From Pseudolabrys taiwanensis (lineage in GTDB: Bacteria; Pseudomonadota; Alphaproteobacteria; Rhizobiales; Xanthobacteraceae): a DNA stretch of 64,000 nucleotides. This document shows positions 1 to 5,444 of this stretch, piece after piece. The stretch is from positions 1,612,001 to 1,676,000 of the forward strand of contig NZ_CP031417.1 of assembly GCF_003367395.1 (NCBI RefSeq), in the 5' to 3' direction. Each line of letters begins with the position of its first letter. Position 1 is the first letter of the stretch. Under the pieces are notes generated by a model. That model saw only the letters and a program-made list of their open reading frames with translations, was not told the origin of the DNA and made no database searches. Both the position numbers and the translations under genes were made by a program.

Positions 1-273
1 TCATCCTTCTCGGCTTCGCCGAGTTCGATCAGCGTCAGATTGTCCTCGAGCGCCTGCTCCATGCGGCCGATGGAGCCGAGCTGGTCTTCCAACGCGTCGC
101 GCTCGCGCATCAGGCGCTGGGCACGCGAGGAGTCGTTCCAGAAATTGGGGTCTTCGGACTCTTTGTTTAGTTCGGCGAGACGCCGTTGCGCGGCATCGAC
201 GTCAAAGATGCCTCCTCAGCAGCCGCACCGACTGCTTGATTTCTTCGACCAGATTCTGGGTTTCCGCGCGCAT
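1..273 (-). CDS. prfB: Peptide chain release factor 2, N-terminal part (runs off the window)
   Basis: Release factor 2 recognises UGA and UAA stop codons on the ribosome. The first 23 codons (start ATG at 273-271, GGAAGG ribosome site just upstream) end at an in-frame TGA (204-202). The next frame continues without interruption as an RF2 N-terminal coiled region, with FWNDSSRAQ and LMRERDALE visible. The gene is therefore read through a +1 programmed frameshift, as in most bacterial prfB genes. Only about 90 codons are in the window and the rest lies beyond base 1. In related Hyphomicrobiales prfB normally sits next to the PBP1A gene; here about 5 kb of accessory DNA separates them. Confidence 0.95.
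202..219 (-). promoter_or_regulatory. prfB +1 programmed frameshift signal
   Basis: Read on the minus strand, this is AGGAGG, three bases (CAT), then CTT TGA C. It has the layout of the classical prfB signal: an internal Shine-Dalgarno-like stimulator three bases before the CTT slippery codon, an in-frame TGA, and C as the next base. Skipping one T joins ...RRHL to DVDAAQ.... When RF2 is scarce the ribosome pauses at its own UGA and slips, so RF2 autoregulates its synthesis. Sequence and family knowledge agree fully. Confidence 0.95.
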
Positions 274-457
274 CGCCTTCCAAGTCCGTTGTCGTTCGTG
301 GCGTCGCCACGACGCACCGTTTCCGTGTGCGGATGTAACGATCTCAGGCCGATCGCGCAACCTTTGCGCCCGCCGGCCCCGCCAGGGCGACCAAGATCGC
401 TTGCATCCGATAATTATACAACCAATAGTAATAGCCATCTACAGCGGGGGACGCGCC

Positions 458-1078
458 ATGGCGGATGAAAAGCTGAGTCTGCGCTTTAGAAACCGCAGCG
501 GCGCGCAATACGACTTCCTCTGCTTCCAGCACGGCGTCAGCCCCAATACGCCCTCGATCGCAACGCTCGCGTGGCTGGTCCGGCCCCTGGCGAGCGGCGT
601 CGACCTCGACTTCACCTGGACCACCAACTGTTGCTTCGTCTGGTTCGAGCAAGGCGCGGTGACGCCCGACATCACGTTCAAAGCGCAGCAGTCCGCACCC
701 GCGGACCCGATCTCGGCGAACCTCGTCACCCTGACATCGTCCAACGGCGCATACCAATTCGGTCCAACGACAGGCGGCGGGGCGGCCGGTGTCCTCACGA
801 TCGACTGCGATGGCACCATCCCGAGCGGCACCGTCATGATCGGCATCGGCATGTCCGGTCTGGGCACGCACGCCGTCGCGGCCGAGCCGAACTTTGCCGC
901 CGTCTTCACCGTGAAGCCCGAGTACTGGATCAGCTTCGGATCGTTCACGCCCGGTCAAACACTCGACGATCAGGCCCTGATCAAGGCCACGCCACTCGCC
1001 TTCCCGCCCAATGTCACCGCCATGACGGCGACGCTCGATGTCGCCAATAAGTGGATCCTTCAGCCGGGGCTGATCTAA
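458..1078 (+). CDS. RhiA-like protein, copy 1
   Basis: A 206-residue protein, the same length as the gene at 2045 and closely similar to it throughout (RFRNRSG..DFLC, TLAW, VDLDFTW, ITFKAQQ, IDCDGTIP, GIGMSG, EPNFAAVF, PEYWISFGSF, MTATLD). The pattern recalls RhiA, a rhizosphere-expressed Rhizobium leguminosarum protein of unknown biochemical role. That link is from memory of the family, not from a search. There is no signal peptide or membrane segment, and the composition suggests a beta-rich globular fold. ATG 458 is chosen because similarity to copy 2 starts there. The gene is divergent from prfB and convergent with the recombinase 8 bases downstream. Confidence 0.7.
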   Translation: MADEKLSLRFRNRSGAQYDFLCFQHGVSPNTPSIATLAWLVRPLASGVDLDFTWTTNCCFVWFEQGAVTPDITFKAQQSAPADPISANLVTLTSSNGAYQFGPTTGGGAAGVLTIDCDGTIPSGTVMIGIGMSGLGTHAVAAEPNFAAVFTVKPEYWISFGSFTPGQTLDDQALIKATPLAFPPNVTAMTATLDVANKWILQPGLI

Positions 1079-1086
1079 CGACAGCA

Positions 1087-1653
1087 TCACGACGCAACGG
1101 CCACGCGCTTGAGCGCGCGGTAGACCGTCGCGCGGCTCACGCCCAGCCGCGTCGCCGCATGGGCGACACCACCGGGCTTGCCATCGGCTTCGGAAATAGC
1201 GGCGATGACGCTGCCGTCGTCGAGCTTGCGCGGCCGTCCGACATGCCGGCCGCGCTCGCGCGCAGACACCATGCCGGCCTTGGTGCGTTCGGAGATCAAG
1301 GCGCGTTCGAACTGCGCCAGTGCCGCCATGATGTGGAAGACCAGGACGCCGCCGGGCGACCCGGTGTTGATCGCCTCCGACAGCGACGCCAGGCCGATGC
1401 GGCGCCGGTCGAGATCGTTCACGACCTCAAGGAGATGCGGTAGCGAGCGGCCGAGGCGGTCGAGCTTCCACACAACCAGATCGTCACCAACCTTGAGTTG
1501 TGAAAGGCATTGCTCCAGTCCGGGACGATTGCGGCTCGCGCCCGAATGACCTTCGTCTTTAAATATAATTTCGCAGCCAAAACGCTTCAATGCATCGACT
1601 TGCAAGTCGATTGACTGTTCATCCGTAGAAACGCGCGCATAGCCGATACGCAT
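1087..1653 (-). CDS. Serine recombinase of the resolvase/invertase family
   Basis: A 188-residue small serine recombinase. The N-terminal catalytic domain starts MRIGYARVSTDEQ with the nucleophile Ser9, followed by VVWKLDRLGRS and the LVFHIMAALAQFER helix. The C-terminal part (LGVSRATVYRAL) is a helix-turn-helix DNA-binding domain as in Tn3 resolvases and Pin/Gin invertases. All family landmarks are present, so it looks intact. ATG 1653 is preferred over the upstream ATG at 1686 because it gives the standard N-terminus. It is the only recombination gene in the island. No transposase partner, res site or clear inverted-repeat pair was found, so its target is unknown. Confidence 0.9.
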   Translation of the reverse strand: MRIGYARVSTDEQSIDLQVDALKRFGCEIIFKDEGHSGASRNRPGLEQCLSQLKVGDDLVVWKLDRLGRSLPHLLEVVNDLDRRRIGLASLSEAINTGSPGGVLVFHIMAALAQFERALISERTKAGMVSARERGRHVGRPRKLDDGSVIAAISEADGKPGGVAHAATRLGVSRATVYRALKRVAVAS

Positions 1654-2044
1654 GGTCACGCTTACGTCTACTCTGGCCGCACTCACTACTTACAATTTTG
1701 AGAGTCATCAGAGAATAACCAATATAATTATTTAGTTATACTGTCGCAAAAACGTTCCTTTTTAGAACACGCTTCTTGCGTGCCGTCAAGCGCTATTACA
1801 GCCGCACCTCGAATAAATTCAATCGATACAACCTAGAGTTACATCACTCCCTCATCCTGCTGCCGGGCCGCCTGCGCGAGCCCGAGCCACGCAGCCCGTC
1901 TCCGCAAAAGGGAACGCTTTCGGTCTTCGCCAAAGCGCAGACGCGCGGGGCCACGCCCCGCCCGCCTGCTCCGCCGGGAAGACGACAGCGCACAGCCCGC
2001 GCCCTCGCGCGCGGTCCCTCAACCCGGATGCAGGAGACAGCACC
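1654..2044. other. AT-rich gap between recombinase and rhiA-like copy 2
   Basis: The first ~150 bases (about 1680-1830) are clearly more AT-rich than the surroundings and include the short palindrome-like stretch ATATAATTATTTAGTTATA near 1723. This is a plausible promoter region for the leftward recombinase and an indication of foreign DNA. The rest is GC-rich with no convincing gene. A ribosome site (AGGAGA) lies just before the ATG at 2045. Confidence 0.4.
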
Positions 2045-2665
2045 ATGGCTGCCCAGAACTACACGCTGCGCTTCAAGAACCGCAGCGGAAGCCAACACGA
2101 CTTCCTCTGCTATCAGCAGGGCATCGACGTCAACACGCCCTACGTTTACACGCTCGCTTGGTTCGCCAAGCCCGTGGCCAACGGTGTCGACGTCGACTTC
2201 ACCTGGTCGATCAACTACTCGTTCACTTGGTCCGAGCAGGGCACGCTGAAGCCCGGCATCACCTACAAGGCGCAGCAGGTGATCGCGGCCGACCTCACGA
2301 CGGCCAACCTCGTCAACTTCACCGACATCGAAAACGCATTCCAGTTCGGCACGCCCAGCAACACCGGCGCCGCCGGCTCGCTCACCATCGACTGCGACGG
2401 CACCATCCCGAAGGGCGCCGCCAACATCGGCATCGGCATGTCCGGCCAGCCGACGCACGCGGTATCGGCCGAGCCGAACTTCGCCGCCGTGTTCACCATC
2501 CACCCGGAGTACTGGATCAGCTTCGGCTCGTTCGAGCCGGGCCAGGTGGTCGACACGCAGACCATGGTGAACTCCGAGGCGGTGCCGTTCCCGGTCAACG
2601 TCTACGGCATGACCGCGACGCTCGACAGCGGCAACAACTGGACCCTCGCGCAGGGCCTCGTCTGA
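2045..2665 (+). CDS. RhiA-like protein, copy 2
   Basis: A 206-residue paralogue of the protein at 458, equal in length and alignable without obvious gaps; for example LRFKNRSGSQHDFLCYQQG, VDVDFTW, TYKAQQ, IDCDGTIP, GIGMSG, PEYWISFGSFEPGQ. It has no signal peptide or transmembrane segment. AGGAGA seven bases before ATG 2045 fixes the start. It resembles the RhiA family, whose best known member is expressed in the rhizosphere under quorum control in R. leguminosarum, with unknown molecular function. Finding two copies around a recombinase suggests duplication within the island. Confidence 0.72.
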   Translation: MAAQNYTLRFKNRSGSQHDFLCYQQGIDVNTPYVYTLAWFAKPVANGVDVDFTWSINYSFTWSEQGTLKPGITYKAQQVIAADLTTANLVNFTDIENAFQFGTPSNTGAAGSLTIDCDGTIPKGAANIGIGMSGQPTHAVSAEPNFAAVFTIHPEYWISFGSFEPGQVVDTQTMVNSEAVPFPVNVYGMTATLDSGNNWTLAQGLV

Positions 2666-2799
2666 CGACGAACTGACCGCGCTTGCGAGTGCCGCTCATC
2701 CCCCCGGCGGTCCTCGCCGCGAGCCCCCGCGCTGTGTGACGCGCTTCGGCGCGGTGGGCTCGTGCGCGCTCCTCTCATCCCCATGAACGGAGTGACGCC

Positions 2800-3162
2800 A
2801 TGTTACGTGTTCGAACTTCTCTCGCACCAATCGCCCTCGTCCTCGGCGCTCTTTCGCTGACTGTGCTGTCGTCTACAGCGGCCCTCGCCGATTGCGACAG
2901 CGCCGACTTGTGCACGGCGGGTGAATGCCGCTTGCGCCAGGCGAACGTGCATCCGACCTGCGACCAACCGCGATCTTGCGGCAGCATCGACGCTAGCGAC
3001 AAAACGGAATTGCACAATCGTCTGATGATCAACCAGCAGTGTCTCGCGGCACGCATGAACGTGTCGCAATGCTTCAGCACATCCGACACCGGTCACGATC
3101 AGGCGATCCAGGCGGTCCGCAACGCCATCGCGACCTGCCAGTACAAATACGATCAGAAGTAA
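2800..3162 (+). CDS. Secreted cysteine-rich small protein, possibly toxin-like (Ntox16-like)
   Basis: A 120-residue protein with a clear Sec signal peptide (MLRVRT then a hydrophobic run to about residue 30, AALA before DCDS). The mature part has eight cysteines, so disulfides in the periplasm or outside are likely. The C-terminal half (NQQCLAAR, SQCFSTSDTGHDQAI, then IATC) resembles a small Cys/GH motif seen at the C-termini of some polymorphic toxins (Novel toxin 16); this is recalled and was not tested. GGAG eight bases before the ATG supports the start. It lies directly upstream of the two exported RNase A-like toxin genes. Its function is otherwise unknown. Confidence 0.7.
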   Translation: MLRVRTSLAPIALVLGALSLTVLSSTAALADCDSADLCTAGECRLRQANVHPTCDQPRSCGSIDASDKTELHNRLMINQQCLAARMNVSQCFSTSDTGHDQAIQAVRNAIATCQYKYDQK

Positions 3163-3174
3163 CTGGCACACGAC

Positions 3175-3195
3175 CGCTGCGCGCGCCGCGCAGCG
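3175..3195. repeat. Perfect 9-bp hairpin after the Cys-rich gene
   Basis: CGCTGCGCG, a 3-base loop, then CGCGCAGCG form a perfect stem 12 bases after the stop at 3162. No T-tract follows, so it is either a non-canonical terminator or an mRNA-stabilising hairpin. Confidence 0.5.
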
Positions 3196-3199
3196 ATTA

Positions 3200-3336
3200 G
3201 CGACGGGTCAGGGGCTCCGGATCCGTCGAGCGAATGAGCAGACGGCGATGATCGAACACGCATCGAACGATGCGTGCACGGCACGCACGGACGGACTGCT
3301 CCTGCGCAAGAGGCTTTGTCCTCTCGCGCCCCGTCC
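3200..3336 (+). repeat. Duplicated leader of the toxin operons, copy A
   Basis: About 137 bases are repeated, with changes, at 4213-4352. Shared blocks include GCGACGGGTC, GGGGCTCCGGATCCGTCG, CACGGACGGACTGCTCCTGC and GCAAGAGGC.TTGTCCTCTCGCGC. The last block can fold (AGAGG...CCTCT). Each copy ends about 30 bases before a toxin ATG. The duplicated unit therefore includes regulatory DNA as well as the toxin and immunity genes. Confidence 0.8.
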
Positions 3337-3366
3337 TCGTCAGCAAACGGCAACGGAGCCTCCATC

Positions 3367-3888
3367 ATGTCTCGCTTTCGAAATTCGCTCGCCACGGCTG
3401 CGCTGATCGTCGGCACAATTGCGCTCGCAGTGCCTGCCAATGCGCAGTGCGTGCCCGACATCTTTCCGAACGACTGGCTGCAGCAGCAGGAAAATCTCGG
3501 CGGCCACACGATCGATCGTCACGTCGGAAAGACCGACGGGCAGCTGACGCAGCGGCTCATCAACAGCCCGAATATCGCCGCCGCCGGCTCCTATCCGGCG
3601 AGCGCCCTGCCCGATCCGCGCTATCTTGCGGCCCAGGCCACGATCGCTCAGGGCTTGGCGCCCCGGCGCCAGACCATCAACAACTGGGCGGCCACGGCAC
3701 ACGCCAATGCACCGCGTGCCGAGGAACTGCAGGCCGCCGCCGCGATCGGCCGAGTCGCACTGCAGACGCAGCCCGCAAATGTCTTTGACACGCAGACCTA
3801 TTGCGTGATCCTGCGCGCGAACGGTGTGGGAGGTTGCAGGGTTCTGACCTCGTTCCCGACGCCTGCGTTACATGGGTATTGCCATTGA
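3367..3888 (+). CDS. Exported RNase A-like toxin 1 (CdiA-CT RNase A family)
   Basis: A 173-residue protein. Residues 1-27 are a Sec signal peptide (MSRFRN, hydrophobic core, ANA-QC). The mature part reads as the bacterial CdiA-CT RNase A domain, normally found at the end of giant CDI or polymorphic toxins: PNDWLQQQEN, GGHTIDRHVG, QRL, IGRV, then VLTSFP. His52 and Arg63 are 11 residues apart, matching the catalytic His/Arg spacing I recall for the Yersinia kristensenii CDI RNase. Thr161 fits the catalytic Thr, but Phe163 stands where that enzyme has Tyr. Four cysteines (28, 146, 157, 172) suggest disulfides. No carrier domain is present. GGAG upstream of ATG 3367 supports the start. The immunity gene overlaps the stop by 4 bases. 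Confidence 0.82.
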   Translation: MSRFRNSLATAALIVGTIALAVPANAQCVPDIFPNDWLQQQENLGGHTIDRHVGKTDGQLTQRLINSPNIAAAGSYPASALPDPRYLAAQATIAQGLAPRRQTINNWAATAHANAPRAEELQAAAAIGRVALQTQPANVFDTQTYCVILRANGVGGCRVLTSFPTPALHGYCH

Positions 3889-4169
3889 GCACGCTCGACT
3901 CGTTCTACGGCTACCTCGCCGCCCATTTCGCCGACGCTGATCTCGCCGGTCAAACGGATGAAGAAGCGGCCGTGGCCGAGGTGTCCGCGGAATCGCGCCA
4001 AGCCTATCTGGAAATACTCGTAGAAGGGCGCCGCGTTCTCGCGGCGCCCACCCTCGAATGGAAGCGCATCGGCGGCAGCGCGAACCGCCACTTCAAATCC
4101 GAAGCGGAAACGCGCGCGTGGCTGACCCGCATGATCGACTTGCTGGAAGCGCGGCTCGAACAACTCTGA
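3885..4169 (+). CDS. CdiI-like immunity protein 1
   Basis: A 94-residue acidic protein with no signal peptide, so presumably cytoplasmic. Motifs FYGYLAAHFADADL, TDEEAAVA, EGRRVLAAP, W.RI..SANR.F and ETRAWLTRMIDLLE resemble immunity proteins that accompany CDI toxins. TTG 3885 is chosen as start: it overlaps the toxin stop as TTGA and gives the same 94-residue length as the paralogue at 4906. An upstream in-frame start would add residues with no counterpart in the paralogue. It probably neutralises the RNase encoded immediately upstream through translational coupling. Confidence 0.78.
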   Translation: MSTLDSFYGYLAAHFADADLAGQTDEEAAVAEVSAESRQAYLEILVEGRRVLAAPTLEWKRIGGSANRHFKSEAETRAWLTRMIDLLEARLEQL

Positions 4170-4191
4170 CGCAGAAGGAACAACGCGAGAT

Positions 4192-4209
4192 CGTTACGCA
4201 TGCGTAACG
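4192..4209. promoter_or_regulatory. 18-bp perfect palindrome before the second toxin unit
   Basis: CGTTACGCATGCGTAACG is a perfect 18-base palindrome, 22 bases after the first immunity gene and just before the repeated leader copy B. No loop is present, so it looks more like a binding site for a dimeric regulator than a terminator. It has no counterpart before leader copy A. Confidence 0.5.
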
Positions 4210-4212
4210 GAG

Positions 4213-4352
4213 GCGACGGGTCGGGGGCTCCGGATCCGTCGGGCAAATGGGCAGACGGCGTTATTCGCGCAACGCATCAAGGCATGCGCGCGCGGTTCTC
4301 GCACGGACGGACTGCTCCTGCGCAAGAGGCCTTGTCCTCTCGCGCTCCGTCC
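4213..4352 (+). repeat. Duplicated leader of the toxin operons, copy B
   Basis: Second copy of the leader described at 3200-3336. It keeps the GGCTCCGGATCCGTCG block and the hairpin block ending CCTCTCGCGC almost unchanged, while the middle part is diverged. It ends about 30 bases before ATG 4382. Confidence 0.8.
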
Positions 4353-4381
4353 CTGTCACCCAACTCAAATGGAGCCAAACC

Positions 4382-4909
4382 ATGTCACGCATTCGTGTCT
4401 CTCTCGCCGTCGCAACGTTCGTTGCCGGCGCTATCGCCCTGACGGCTGCATCTCACGCCCAATGCATCCCCGACAACTTTCCGAACGATTGGCTGCAGCA
4501 ACAGGAAAATGCCGGCGGCCACACGATCGCAAAGCATGTCGGCCAATCCGACCAGCAACTGATGGACCGCGTCAACGGACGCCGCGGACCACGGGCCGCC
4601 GGCAGCTTCCCGGCGAGCGATCCTCCGGCGGCCAACTACACCGCCGCGCAGACCACGATCACGCAGGCCTTGGCCTTGGCGAACCAGCGCAATGCTCTCA
4701 ACGTCTGGGCCAACGGCGCCGATGAGGGCGACCGTCGTTCGGTCGCCGTTAACGCGGGTGGCACGATCGGCAGGGTCGTGACACGCCAGGCGCCCGCCAA
4801 CGTTTTCAACACACCGTACTTCTGCATGGTGTTCGAGGCGAACGGCGACGCGACCTGCTATCTTCTGACCGCGTTCCCAACCCCTGCGGCCAACGGCTAT
4901 TGCAATTGA
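4382..4909 (+). CDS. Exported RNase A-like toxin 2 (CdiA-CT RNase A family)
   Basis: A 175-residue paralogue of the toxin at 3367. It has a signal peptide (residues 1-27, SHA-QC), then PNDWLQQQEN, GGHTIAKHVG with His52, DRV with Arg63, IGRVV, and LLTAFP with Thr163 and Phe165. Cysteines 28, 148, 159 and 174 match those of copy 1. By eye roughly half of mature residues are identical; the stretches around the putative active site and the cysteines are best kept and the middle (70-125) differs most. GGAG upstream of ATG 4382 supports the start. Like copy 1 it lacks any CdiA, VENN or RHS carrier, so export would be by Sec and any later delivery route is unknown. Confidence 0.82.
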   Translation: MSRIRVSLAVATFVAGAIALTAASHAQCIPDNFPNDWLQQQENAGGHTIAKHVGQSDQQLMDRVNGRRGPRAAGSFPASDPPAANYTAAQTTITQALALANQRNALNVWANGADEGDRRSVAVNAGGTIGRVVTRQAPANVFNTPYFCMVFEANGDATCYLLTAFPTPAANGYCN

Positions 4910-5190
4910 CGGACCACCTCGAATTCTACGGCTATCTCGTCGGGAGCTTCGCCGACGCCGACCTGCTCCGCCTCACGGACGAGCAGGCGGCGGTGGCGGG
5001 GCTGACGGAAAGGAAGCGGGCTGCGTTCGCGAAAGTCCTCGAACAAGGCCGCGACGTGCTGCTGTCGCCGACGTTCGATTGGGAACGTATCGCCCAGCAT
5101 GCGAACCGGGACTTCGAGGATGAAGCGGAGACGCGGGCCTGGGTGATCCGCATGATGGATCTGCTGGAAGGCGCGCTGAAGAAGCTCTGA
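4906..5190 (+). CDS. CdiI-like immunity protein 2
   Basis: A 94-residue protein, equal in length to immunity protein 1 and about half identical: FYGYL, FADADL, TDEQAAVA, GRDVL..PT, W.RI..HANRDF, EAETRAW, DLLE. It has no signal peptide. The start is taken as TTG 4906, which overlaps the toxin stop by 4 bases (TTGA) exactly as in the first unit. A second TTG at 4900 is possible. Divergence of both toxin and immunity protein between the two units is what one expects if each immunity protein is specific to its own toxin. Confidence 0.78.
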   Translation: MTDHLEFYGYLVGSFADADLLRLTDEQAAVAGLTERKRAAFAKVLEQGRDVLLSPTFDWERIAQHANRDFEDEAETRAWVIRMMDLLEGALKKL

Positions 5191-5317
5191 GCGCTTGGTC
5201 GCGCGGCCGTTCTCCATCACGGCCGCGATGACCGCGCGAGCCGCCGTCCACGGCAACGGCGGCTCGCGTCATATCGGAGCTAAAGCAGTTTACGGTTAGG
5301 TTGAAACACTCTCCGTT

Positions 5318-5390
5318 CATTCCCGCGAAAGCGGGAAGCCAGCGCTACGCTGCAAATCCGAAAGCCCCTGGATTCCCGCTTTCGCGGGAA
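5318..5390. repeat. Palindromic intergenic repeat (TTCCCGC family)
   Basis: Two hairpins, TTCCCGC-gaaa-GCGGGAA and TTCCCGC-ttt-CGCGGGAA, flank about 35 bases and together form a larger palindrome. Related elements occur at 21375, 29714 and 42814 and around 38912 and 39045. It marks the right edge of the accessory island, between the second immunity gene and mrcA. Confidence 0.8.
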
Positions 5391-5444
5391 CGAGCGGAGT
5401 TTGACGCAGCTTACGTGCAAATTTTCTTTGAATAGCGACGCGCT

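Noticed and set aside
1087..1653. Serine recombinase as proof of a complete integrative element
   Set aside because: It is a small resolvase/invertase-type enzyme; no attachment-site duplication, integrase or conjugation gene was seen.
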